DNA of 64,000 nucleotides from an uncultured Porphyromonadaceae bacterium. GTDB lineage: Bacteria > Bacteroidota > Bacteroidia > Bacteroidales > Muribaculaceae. Numbering within the stretch: the stretch's first letter is position 1; the number at the start of each line of letters is the position of its first letter. The notes under the pieces were generated by a model that was given only the letters and a program-made list of their open reading frames with translations, made no database searches and was not told the DNA's origin. The stretch lies in contig CAMWSS010000003.1 in the NCBI GenBank assembly GCA_947177035.1, forward strand, positions 38,143 through 102,142, given 5' to 3'. Position numbers and translations under genes: made by a program. Shown here piece after piece: positions 53,801 to 64,000 of the stretch.

Positions 53801-55192
53801 GGCCTGGATGCCGAGACGGTGCAGTGTCGGAGCACGGTTCAGGAGCACGGGGTGTCCCTTCATCACGTGTTCGAGGATGTCCCATACGACGGGTTCCTTG
53901 CGGTCGACGATCTTTTTGGCCGATTTGACGGTTTTGACAATGCCGCGCTCGATGAGCTTGCGGATGACAAAGGGCTTGTAAAGCTCGGCCGCCATGTATT
54001 TAGGAATGCCGCATTCGTGCATTTTCAGTTCGGGACCGACAACGATAACCGAACGCGCCGAGTAGTCGACACGCTTACCGAGCAGGTTCTGACGGAAGCG
54101 ACCGGCTTTACCCTTGAGCGAGTCGGAGAGCGATTTGAGCGCACGGTTCGACTCGGTTTTCACGGCCGACGACTTGCGCGAGTTGTCGAGCAGCGAGTCG
54201 ACCGCCTCCTGAAGCATGCGCTTTTCGTTGCGCAGGATGACTTCGGGAGCCTTGATTTCAACAAGGCGTTTGAGGCGGTTGTTGCGGATGATGACGCGAC
54301 GATAGAGGTCGTTGAGGTCGGAGGTGGCGAAACGGCCGCCGTCCAGGGGCACGAGCGGACGCAGTTCGGGCGGGATGACAGGCACGGCCTGGAGAATCAT
54401 CCACTCGGGCTTGTTGCGGCCCTTGCTCGCGCGGAACGACTCGACAACCTGCAGGCGCTTGAGCGCTTCGGTCTTGCGCTGCTGCGATCCGCCTTCCTGA
54501 TGGGCCAGGTCACGCAGCACGGCGGCAAGCTTGTCGAGATCGAGCTTGAGAAGCAGATCATAGATCGCTTCGGCGCCCATCTTGGCGATGAACTTGTTGG
54601 GGTCGGAATCATCGAGCAGCTGGTTGTCCTTGGGCAGCTTCTCCATGATTTCGAAATATTCTTCTTCGGTCAGCAGATCAAGCTCTTTGAGTTCTTCGGG
54701 CTTTGCGTCGGGCTTCAGCTCGGTCTTGTTGCCGGGCTTCAGCTCGCGCGCCACGCCGGGCTGGATCACCACATAACGCTCATAGTAGATGACCGAGTCG
54801 AGCTTCTTTGAGGGAAGGCCGAGCAGATAGCCGATCTTGTTGGGCAGAGAGCGGAAATACCAGATGTGGGCCACGGGAACCTCGAGTTTGATGTGGCCGA
54901 CGCGTTCGCGGCGCACTTTCTTCTCGGTCACCTCCACGCCGCATCGGTCGCAGACAATGCCTTTATAGCGTATGCGCTTGTATTTGCCGCAGTGACATTC
55001 ATAGTCTTTGACCGGGCCGAAGATACGTTCGCAGAACAGGCCGTCGCGTTCGGGCTTGTAGGTTCTGTAGTTGATAGTCTCCGGTTTGAGAACCTCACCG
55101 CTGGACTTCTCCAGAATCTCCTCGGGCGAAGCAAGCCCGATGGAGATTTTGGAAAATCCGTTTTTTATCTTGTTATCTTTCTTAAATGCCAT
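50879..55192 (-). CDS. rpoC: DNA-directed RNA polymerase subunit beta-prime
   Basis: This 1437-aa protein carries the N-terminal zinc site ([17 protein letters not shown]) and the catalytic magnesium motif [15 protein letters not shown]. It also has a second Cys cluster ([16 protein letters not shown]) and the trigger-loop region [25 protein letters not shown]. It is the largest polymerase subunit, encoded 42 nt after rpoB. Length is typical of Bacteroidetes, with lineage-specific inserts. The operon ends with a hairpin downstream. Confidence 0.98.
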   Translation of the reverse strand: MAFKKDNKIKNGFSKISIGLASPEEILEKSSGEVLKPETINYRTYKPERDGLFCERIFGPVKDYECHCGKYKRIRYKGIVCDRCGVEVTEKKVRRERVGHIKLEVPVAHIWYFRSLPNKIGYLLGLPSKKLDSVIYYERYVVIQPGVARELKPGNKTELKPDAKPEELKELDLLTEEEYFEIMEKLPKDNQLLDDSDPNKFIAKMGAEAIYDLLLKLDLDKLAAVLRDLAHQEGGSQQRKTEALKRLQVVESFRASKGRNKPEWMILQAVPVIPPELRPLVPLDGGRFATSDLNDLYRRVIIRNNRLKRLVEIKAPEVILRNEKRMLQEAVDSLLDNSRKSSAVKTESNRALKSLSDSLKGKAGRFRQNLLGKRVDYSARSVIVVGPELKMHECGIPKYMAAELYKPFVIRKLIERGIVKTVKSAKKIVDRKEPVVWDILEHVMKGHPVLLNRAPTLHRLGIQAFQPKMIEGKAIQLHPLACTAFNADFDGDQMAVHLPLGNEAILEAQMLMLGAHNILNPANGSPITVPSQDMVLGLYYITKLRPGDKGEGYKFYGPEEAEIAYNEGRVTLHAPVSVIVDDIDADGNPVKRMIDQTSVGRILVNQYVPKEIGYVNEILSKKSLRDIISRVIKRCGIPRSAQFLDDIKNLGYYMAFKGGLSFNLGDVIIPAEKEEMVQKGYEQVQEVMNNYSMGVITNNERYNQIIDIWTHVNSALSNTLMKQLSADQKGFNPVFMMLDSGARGSKDQIRQLSGMRGLMAKPQKSGAEGGQIIENPILANFKEGLSVLEYFISTHGARKGLADTALKTADAGYLTRRLVDVAHDVIIREEDCGTLRGLVCTAIKKNDEVVVSLGERILGRVSVHDIIDPQSGELIVAAGEEITDAAADRIDASPIESVEIRSVLTCESKSGVCAKCYGRNLANLRMVQKGEAVGVIAAQSIGEPGTQLTLRTFHVGGVASNIAAVSTQTSRYDGILEIDELRTVATDEVAPNGNPVEVVIGRLAEMRIIDPKTRMMLTTAPISYGSKLYFRPGDMVKKDDVICEWDPFNAVIVSEVGGQLRFNNMVENVTYRVDVDEQSGHSEKVIIESKDRTRVPEADIIDANGEVLRTYALPVGAHIMCEEGETLKPGQIFVKIPRAAGNAGDITGGLPRVTELFEARNPSNPATVSEIDGEVTFGKVKRGNREITVTSKLGEKKSYLVPMSKQILVQEHDYVRAGTRLSDGAITPDDILNIMGPTAVQEYIVNEVQDVYRMQGVKINDKHFEVIVRQMMRKVNIIDPGDTGFLEQQIVDKRDFMDANDRIWGKKVVTQKGGSETLEKGMIITARRLRDENSALKRRDLPLVEVRDAMPATSEQILQGITRAALQTSSFMSAASFQETTKVLNEAAINGKTDTLEGMKENVICGHLIPAGTGLSEYERLIVTSKDDIEPLLGDVD

Positions 55193-55234
55193 ATGTCAGG
55201 TTAATCCTTCTGTTGAGATAGTGGATCAGCGAAA

Positions 55235-59044
<3,810 letters not shown>

Positions 59045-59105
59045 CTAAGGGATTTTGGCGATTGGTAAAAGGAAAGAAGAACTTGAAAATTAATTAAGAA
59101 CACAA

Positions 59106-59145
59106 TTAGGTTAAGAGTCCTCCGACAGGAGGATTCTTAACCTAA
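59106..59145 (-). promoter_or_regulatory. Long hairpin between rplL and rpoB (attenuator or RNase III site)
   Basis: An 18-bp stem with a single G-T pair and a 4-nt loop (TTAGGTTAAGA...TCTTAACCTAA). No long U-tract follows on minus. In other bacteria a partial terminator or RNase III cleavage site in this gap sets the ratio of L7/L12 to polymerase; a similar role here is inference. Confidence 0.7.
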
Positions 59146-59165
59146 CTACCTGGCTGACAGGTGTC

Positions 59166-59540
59166 TTATTTCAGTTCAACCTCAGCGCCTGCTTCTTCGA
59201 GCTGCTTCTTGAGGCCTTCGGCGTCGGCTTTGGCAATGCCTTCCTTCACTACAGAGGGAGCGCCGTCAACCATCTCCTTGGCTTCCTTCAGGCCAAGGCC
59301 GGTGAGTTCCTTCACGAGCTTCACTACAGCGAGCTTGCTTGCGCCGGCGTTTTTCAGGACTACGTCGAAGGAGGTCTTCTCTTCAGCGGCGGGAGCACCG
59401 GCAGCAGGACCAGCAGCAACTGCTACGGCAGCAGCGGCGGGTTCGATGCCATACTCTTCCTTGAGGATCTGAGCGAGTTCGTTCACTTCCTTAACGGTGA
59501 GGTTCACAAGTTGTTCTGCAAAAGCTTTAAGATCTGCCAT
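59166..59540 (-). CDS. rplL: 50S ribosomal protein L7/L12
   Basis: This 124-aa protein has an N-terminal dimerisation region ([31 protein letters not shown]), an Ala-rich flexible hinge (about 35-52) and the factor-binding C-terminal domain ([42 protein letters not shown]). It forms the ribosomal stalk with L10. It lies 74 nt after rplJ. Confidence 0.98.
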   Translation of the reverse strand: MADLKAFAEQLVNLTVKEVNELAQILKEEYGIEPAAAAVAVAAGPAAGAPAAEEKTSFDVVLKNAGASKLAVVKLVKELTGLGLKEAKEMVDGAPSVVKEGIAKADAEGLKKQLEEAGAEVELK

Positions 59541-59614
59541 TGTTGTATAGTTTTTGAATTGTTATAGACTTGGTTGGATTGTGTTTGTGAGTTTTATGGC
59601 TGTTTTGGACAGGT

Positions 59615-60139
59615 TCAGCCTTCCTTCTGCGAGAGGGTTTCAAGGATGCCATGGAGCTTGTTGGCGCCGCTCTGGAGAGCAGAAACAACATTCTTGGCAG
59701 GCGACTGGAGCAGAGCCACAACGTCGGCGATGAGTTCGTTCTTGCTCTTGATCGAAGCAAGAGTGTCGAGCTGATCCGCACCGACATATACGGTCTCTTC
59801 AACATAAGCGGCCTTCAGTACGGGCAGCTTGTCGTCCTTCTTGACGAAATCCTTAATCAGTTTGGCGGGAGCATTGCCGACGTTCGAGAACATCACCGAA
59901 GTCGAGCCTTTGAGAGCTCCGTAGATTTCGGTGTAGTCACCGGGCATGGTCTCAAGAGCCTTGTGAAGAAGGGTGTTCTTCACAACCATCAGCTTGATGT
60001 CGGCCTTGTTGCAGGCACGGCGGAGCGCGCTTGTCTTCTCGGCGTCGAGTCCGGCGGTTTCTACCAGGTAAAAGCAGCTGTACTCCTTCAGAGTTTCGGC
60101 AATACGGTCAATGATGACAGCTTTTTGTTCCTTTCTCAT
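59615..60139 (-). CDS. rplJ: 50S ribosomal protein L10
   Basis: This 174-aa protein starts MRKEQKAVIIDRIAETLKEYSCFYLVETAGL and carries LRRACNKADIKLMVVKNTLLHKALE, the L10 pattern. It anchors L7/L12 dimers to 23S rRNA. In E. coli L10 binds its own leader, but here only 25 nt separate it from rplA, so a separate leader of that type is not visible. Confidence 0.97.
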   Translation of the reverse strand: MRKEQKAVIIDRIAETLKEYSCFYLVETAGLDAEKTSALRRACNKADIKLMVVKNTLLHKALETMPGDYTEIYGALKGSTSVMFSNVGNAPAKLIKDFVKKDDKLPVLKAAYVEETVYVGADQLDTLASIKSKNELIADVVALLQSPAKNVVSALQSGANKLHGILETLSQKEG

Positions 60140-60164
60140 GATGATCAGTTTCTTTTACTTGATA

Positions 60165-60860
60165 TTATTCTTCAATGCTCTTGGGATCAACCTTCACGCC
60201 AGGGCTCATTGTGCTCGAGATATATATGCTCTTGATATATGTGCCCTTGGCAGCAGCAGGTTTCAGACGAACCAGAGTGTTGATAAACTCACGTGCGTTG
60301 TCGCGGATCTTCTCGGGCGAGAAAGAGATCTTGCCGATCGAGGAGTGAACGATACCGTTCTTGTCTACCTTGAAGTCGATCTTACCTTTCTTCACTTCCT
60401 CAACAGCCTTGGCCACGTCGGGAGTAACGGTGCCGCTCTTGGGGTTAGGCATCAGGCCACGGGGACCGAGGATGCGGCCGAGAGCACCGATTTTGCCCAT
60501 GATGGCGGGCTGAGTGATGATCACGTCAACGTCAGTCCAGCCGCCTTTGATCTTTTCGATGTACTCGTCAAGACCTACATAGTCGGCGCCGGCTGCCTTG
60601 GCAGCGGCTTCGGCTTCGCTCGAGCAAAGCACGAGGACTTTGATTTCTTTACCGGTTCCGTGGGGCAGGGTCACCACGCCACGAACCATTTGATTTGCCT
60701 TGCGGGGGTCAACGCCGAGGCGCACGTCGATGTCAAGCGAAGCGTCGAATTTGGCATAGTTTACTTCCTTTACCAGTGACGATGCTTCAGCCAGAGTGTA
60801 CGCTTTCCCGGGCTCTATCTTCGCAAGAGCAAGCTTTTGATTTTTGGTCAATTTTGCCAT
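60165..60860 (-). CDS. rplA: 50S ribosomal protein L1
   Basis: This 231-aa protein has [31 protein letters not shown] and the signature [22 protein letters not shown]. It forms the L1 stalk at the E site and represses its own operon in many bacteria by binding mRNA before rplK. It lies 17 nt after rplK. Confidence 0.98.
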   Translation of the reverse strand: MAKLTKNQKLALAKIEPGKAYTLAEASSLVKEVNYAKFDASLDIDVRLGVDPRKANQMVRGVVTLPHGTGKEIKVLVLCSSEAEAAAKAAGADYVGLDEYIEKIKGGWTDVDVIITQPAIMGKIGALGRILGPRGLMPNPKSGTVTPDVAKAVEEVKKGKIDFKVDKNGIVHSSIGKISFSPEKIRDNAREFINTLVRLKPAAAKGTYIKSIYISSTMSPGVKVDPKSIEE

Positions 60861-60877
60861 GTTGTCGATAGGTCTTA

Positions 60878-61321
60878 TTAGTTATTACCGGGGAATTCGC
60901 CTTTAACGGTGATGCCCATGCTTCTGGCCGTGCCGGCAACCATGCTCATCGCCGACTCCAGTGAGAAACAGTTCAAATCGGGCATTTTGTCAGTAGCAAT
61001 CGCTTTTACCTGCTCCCAGGTCACTTCGCCCACTTTGTTGCGGTTAGGCTGTGCGGAACCGCTTTTGAGCTTGGTGGCTTCCAGCAACTGGATGGCAACC
61101 GGCGGGGTCTTTACAACAAAGTCGAAGCTCTTGTCAGTGTAATACGTGATTACGACAGGGAGCACCTTACCGGCCTTGTCCTGGGTGCGGGCATTGAATT
61201 GCTTGCAAAACTCCATGATGTTTATACCCTTGGAGCCCAGTGCGGGACCTACGGGAGGAGAAGGGTTGGCTGCGCCACCCTTGATTTGCAATTTGATCTG
61301 TCCAGCAATTTCTTTAGCCAT
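60878..61321 (-). CDS. rplK: 50S ribosomal protein L11
   Basis: This 147-aa protein has [38 protein letters not shown] and the C-terminal [23 protein letters not shown], the L11 family signatures. It is part of the GTPase-associated centre and is needed for RelA activation in many bacteria. It follows nusG after 106 nt that contain a hairpin. Confidence 0.98.
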   Translation of the reverse strand: MAKEIAGQIKLQIKGGAANPSPPVGPALGSKGINIMEFCKQFNARTQDKAGKVLPVVITYYTDKSFDFVVKTPPVAIQLLEATKLKSGSAQPNRNKVGEVTWEQVKAIATDKMPDLNCFSLESAMSMVAGTARSMGITVKGEFPGNN

Positions 61322-61390
61322 TGTGTTACAATAATTTAAAATTGGTGGGTTGGTTTACTGCGGAAGTGAAAGACTCGTTTAACATCAAAT

Positions 61391-61418
61391 GAGGCTGTGT
61401 GCGTAACCACACGGCCTC
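61391..61418 (-). promoter_or_regulatory. Hairpin in the nusG-rplK gap
   Basis: On minus, GAGGCCGTGTG / CACACAGCCTC pair over 11 positions with one mismatch around a 6-nt loop, followed by ATTTGATGTT. It could be a weak terminator of nusG or part of an L1-binding leader for rplK-rplA. Confidence 0.4.
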
Positions 61419-61427
61419 GTCGGTGTT

Positions 61428-62006
61428 TCATTTGTCGGAATTCAACTCCCTTTCTACTTGCGAATTGTCCAGCTCGAGCGGGGTTTTACGCCCGAACACC
61501 TTCACCATGACCTTCAGCTTCTTCCGCTCACGGTTCACCTCTTCGATCTCACCGATGAAGCCATTGAAGGCTCCGGTGATCACCTTGACGGATTCGCCGA
61601 CCATGTAGTCATTGATGCCGTCCTCGACGATTTCGTCGTTAATCTCATCCACCGTGCCAAGCATTCGCTTAACGTCAGCCTCGCGGAGCACTTCCGGCTT
61701 TGAGCCTTTCTCGCGTCCACGCAGGAAGTCGATCACATTGGTGGTGGTTGTGAGTGTGTGAATCACCTCACCGCGCAGGTCGGCTTCGATAAAGACGTAA
61801 CCGCTGTAGAGGTTGCGTTCTTTGACGACTTTCTTGCCGTTGCGCACAGTCAACACTTTCTCGGTGGGAATCAACACCTGAAAGACGTAATTGCCCAGAT
61901 CAGTATTCTGGATTTGTGCGTCGAGCACTTCCTTGACCTTGGCTTCTTTACCCGAAATGGCACGCAGAACGTACCAGGCGCGTTTACTTTCTTTCTCTTC
62001 GGCCAT
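61428..62006 (-). CDS. nusG: Transcription termination/antitermination protein NusG
   Basis: This 192-aa protein starts with the NGN domain (RAWYVLRAISGKEAKVKEVLDAQI, NLYSGYVFIEADL). It ends with a KOW domain (ESVKVITGAFNGFIGEIEEVNRERKKLKVMVKVFGRKTPLEL). It binds RNA polymerase and links it to Rho or ribosomes. It follows secE after 75 nt, the standard order. Confidence 0.97.
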   Translation of the reverse strand: MAEEKESKRAWYVLRAISGKEAKVKEVLDAQIQNTDLGNYVFQVLIPTEKVLTVRNGKKVVKERNLYSGYVFIEADLRGEVIHTLTTTTNVIDFLRGREKGSKPEVLREADVKRMLGTVDEINDEIVEDGINDYMVGESVKVITGAFNGFIGEIEEVNRERKKLKVMVKVFGRKTPLELDNSQVERELNSDK

Positions 62007-62081
62007 GATTCTCTTTTAGGAGATGTAATGTTTGATTGTGAAATAATTCGGATGAGAGGGAGTGATGAGGAAAAACAGGAA

Positions 62082-62282
62082 TCAGTTCTTGAGGCTGTAG
62101 ATCAGCTTCATGATGTTATCGACAGCTTGGTCCATGAGCAGTACTATCAGTGCGATTATGATGGAAGCTATCAGCACGATAATGGCGCTCTTGACAAGCT
62201 GCGTTCTTGTGGGCCAGGAGGTCTTATACCGAAGCTCGGTGTACGACTCTTCCAGATCCGTAAGTAGTTTCAGTTTTTTCAT
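62082..62282 (-). CDS. secE: Preprotein translocase subunit SecE
   Basis: This 66-aa protein has one amphipathic helix with ESYTELRYKTSWPTRTQLVKSA and one transmembrane helix (IIVLIASIIIALIVLLMDQAVD), the short single-spanning SecE found in most bacteria. It stabilises SecY in the translocon. It lies between tRNA-Trp and nusG. Confidence 0.95.
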   Translation of the reverse strand: MKKLKLLTDLEESYTELRYKTSWPTRTQLVKSAIIVLIASIIIALIVLLMDQAVDNIMKLIYSLKN

Positions 62283-62298
62283 TTTCGGTTGTTTTGGG

Positions 62299-62371
62299 CA
62301 CGGGTTGAGAGGCTCGAACTCCCGACACCTGGTTTTGGAGACCAGCGCTCTACCAACTGAGCTAAACCCGT
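62299..62371 (-). tRNA. tRNA-Trp (CCA)
   Basis: The 73-nt cloverleaf on minus starts ACGGGTTTAGCTCAGTTGG. The acceptor ACGGGTT/AACCCGT is perfect, and the anticodon loop CTCCAAA gives anticodon CCA. The discriminator is G, as expected for Trp. The 3' CCA tail is not encoded. It lies between tuf and secE, as in other Bacteroidales. Confidence 0.96.
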
Positions 62372-62379
62372 ATGTAGAT

Positions 62380-62425
62380 AAGCGAAGCGCCTTCCGGACT
62401 GACGCGCCCGCCGGGCGCTTCGCTT
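62380..62425 (-). terminator. Hairpin between tuf and tRNA-Trp
   Basis: AAGCGAAGCGCC / GGCGCTTCGCTT form a perfect 12-bp stem with a 22-nt GC-rich loop, 31 nt past the tuf stop. It may be a partial terminator or a processing site. No U-tract follows. Confidence 0.55.
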
Positions 62426-62456
62426 TATTCTTGATTCCTTTCGGAGGAAAGGAGGA

Positions 62457-63641
62457 TTAGTCGAGGATTTCGGTGATCTGACCGGAACCTACAGTGCGGC
62501 CGCCTTCACGGATTGCGAAACGCAGACCCTGGTCGCAAGCTACGGGGTTGATCAGCTCGACGATGATTTCCACGTGGTCACCAGGCATTACCATGTCAAC
62601 GCCTTCGGGGAGAGTGATTTCACCGGTCACGTCGAGTGTGCGGATGTAGAACTGGGGACGATAGTGGTTGTGGAACGGAGTGTGACGGCCACCTTCTTCT
62701 TTCTTCAGGATGTAGACAGAAGCTTTGAATCTGCTGTGGGGTTTAACAACTCCGGGGTGGCAGATTACCATACCACGTTTGATGTCTTTCTTGTCGATAC
62801 CGCGGAGGAGCAGACCTACGTTGTCACCGGCTTCGCCCTGATCGAGGAGCTTGCGGAACATTTCAACGCCGGTTACAACCGACTTCATGTCTGCGCCGAG
62901 ACCCATGATCTGTACTTCGTCACCAACTTTGACGATACCGGTTTCGATACGACCTGTAGCAACGGTGCCGCGGCCAGTGATCGAGAACACGTCTTCGACA
63001 GGCATCAGGAAGGGTTTGTCGACGTCGCGGGGAGGCAGAGGAATCCAGTTGTCAACGGCTTCCATGAGCTCCATAACTTTGGCTTCCCATTCGGGTTCGC
63101 CGTTGAGGGCGCCCAGAGCAGATCCGCGGATGATGGGAGTGTTGTCGCCGTCGTAGTCGTAGGAGCTGAGCAGGTCGCGCATTTCCATTTCAACGAGGTC
63201 AAACATCTCTTCGTCATCAACCATGTCGCACTTGTTGAGGAACACAACGATACGGGGCACGTTCACCTGACGGGCGAGCAGGATGTGTTCGCGGGTCTGG
63301 GGCATGGGACCGTCGGTTGCAGCAACCACGATGATAGCACCGTCCATCTGAGCAGCACCGGTAACCATGTTCTTCACATAGTCAGCGTGTCCGGGGCAGT
63401 CAACGTGAGCGTAGTGGCGGTTTGCGGTTTCATATTCAACGTGAGCGGTGTTGATTGTGATACCACGTTCCTTTTCTTCGGGAGCGTTGTCGATCTGGTC
63501 GAAGGACTTCACTTCTGAAAGGCCGGCCTTAGCCAGTACGGTGGTGATGGCGGCAGTAAGGGTGGTTTTACCGTGGTCCACGTGACCGATGGTGCCGATA
63601 TTCACGTGCGGTTTGGTTCTTTCGAATTTCTCTTTAGCCAT
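62457..63641 (-). CDS. tuf: Elongation factor Tu
   Basis: This 394-aa GTPase starts [20 protein letters not shown]. The P-loop GHVDHGKT, G2 region [22 protein letters not shown] and NKCD motifs are intact. It delivers aminoacyl-tRNA to the ribosome. It lies between the tRNA-Tyr/Gly/Thr cluster and tRNA-Trp, a common arrangement where tRNAs and tuf are co-transcribed and processed. Confidence 0.98.
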   Translation of the reverse strand: MAKEKFERTKPHVNIGTIGHVDHGKTTLTAAITTVLAKAGLSEVKSFDQIDNAPEEKERGITINTAHVEYETANRHYAHVDCPGHADYVKNMVTGAAQMDGAIIVVAATDGPMPQTREHILLARQVNVPRIVVFLNKCDMVDDEEMFDLVEMEMRDLLSSYDYDGDNTPIIRGSALGALNGEPEWEAKVMELMEAVDNWIPLPPRDVDKPFLMPVEDVFSITGRGTVATGRIETGIVKVGDEVQIMGLGADMKSVVTGVEMFRKLLDQGEAGDNVGLLLRGIDKKDIKRGMVICHPGVVKPHSRFKASVYILKKEEGGRHTPFHNHYRPQFYIRTLDVTGEITLPEGVDMVMPGDHVEIIVELINPVACDQGLRFAIREGGRTVGSGQITEILD

Positions 63642-63759
63642 AGCTTTGCTATTTTGTTTGGTTTTATAATGCTTTCGTTTTCATCATAAAGCCCCCGACA
63701 GCGTTTTGGCACACCACCGAGGTTGGCGCTTCTTTGCGGTTGCGCACTGCTTGCTTTTG

Positions 63760-63834
<75 letters not shown>

Positions 63835-63852
63835 GTTCTTCTTTGGTCTTAG

Positions 63853-63925
63853 AGCGGAAGACGGGGCTCAAACCCGCGACCCTCAGCTTGGAAGGCTGAT
63901 GCTCTATCGACTGAGCTACTTCCGC
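63853..63925 (-). tRNA. tRNA-Gly (TCC)
   Basis: The minus strand starts GCGGAAGTAGCTCAGTCGA. The acceptor GCGGAAG/CTTCCGC is perfect, and the anticodon loop CTTCCAA gives TCC. The 3' CCA is not encoded (TCT follows the acceptor). Confidence 0.95.
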
Positions 63926-63948
63926 ATTTTTCAGCGTGGATGAATTTG

Positions 63949-64000
63949 TGGGCGAAGATGGATTCGAACCACCGAAGGTATAAACCAGCAGATTTACAGT
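63949..64000 (-). tRNA. tRNA-Tyr (GTA), 5' part beyond window
   Basis: The 3' portion reads from the anticodon loop (CTGTAAA, anticodon GTA) through a long variable arm and the T-arm GGTTCGAATCC to TTCGCCCA. The long variable arm and discriminator A fit class II tRNA-Tyr. The acceptor 5' half and D-arm lie outside the window. Confidence 0.9.

Overview
The window looks like a chromosomal segment of a Bacteroidales bacterium, most plausibly a Muribaculaceae (S24-7) relative. This is inferred from three things: the gene orders tuf/tRNA-Trp/secE/nusG/rplKAJL/rpoBC, lpxD/lpxC-fabZ/lpxA and ftsX/DUF3098/uppP/truB/queA; the Bacteroidetes -7 promoter box TAnnTTTG ahead of many genes; and a fairly GC-rich coding background. 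No tool was run, and every family call rests on motif reading of the supplied translations.

Layout. Positions 1-7200 hold minus-strand housekeeping genes: rnhB (cut by the window edge), a lone receiver protein, comF/recX/prmC, a tiny Cys-repeat lipoprotein, gldE, pyrH and an OmpA/TPR lipoprotein. Next are a PurF-like enzyme and rplU-rpmA on plus. Positions 9.8-15.7 kb carry a minus-strand sialic-acid operon: nanA, an AGE-type epimerase, a 1014-residue SGNH + sialate O-acetylesterase + kelch fusion, a 4-bp-overlapping carbonic anhydrase, and a frameshifted remnant of a secreted protein. A BACON-like lipoprotein follows, then the ftsX-uppP-truB-queA-frr block on plus. At 21.8-23.1 kb lies an AT-rich tandem pair of lipoproteins. 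At 23.3-31.1 kb is an RND efflux operon that continues into a second lpxA and a YbhN-type membrane protein. At 31.1-33.4 kb is an AT-rich tandem pair of BspA-like secreted proteins under a palindromic promoter. Then come ileS, a DksA-like gene, lspA, a DUF4296 lipoprotein, a TPR lipoprotein, yqeY-serS, an MFS transporter, the minus-strand lpx operon, mutS and a DUF5009-type acyltransferase. The last 13 kb is the rpoBC/ribosomal protein/tuf/tRNA cluster on minus.

How genes work together. NanA, the epimerase and the esterase/mutarotase fusion form a host-sialic-acid pathway (de-O-acetylation, anomer interconversion, cleavage to ManNAc, conversion to GlcNAc). The lpx operon makes the first acylated lipid A intermediates. 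The RND trio forms a tripartite exporter.

The most unusual points are the triple-domain sialic-acid enzyme with its coupled carbonic anhydrase; two unrelated tandem gene pairs that share identical ends and divergent middles; a PurF homologue without the N-terminal nucleophilic cysteine; an IleS with the swapped GxHH signature; a second lpxA inside an efflux operon; and a signal-peptide/sorting-domain remnant split by a frameshift.
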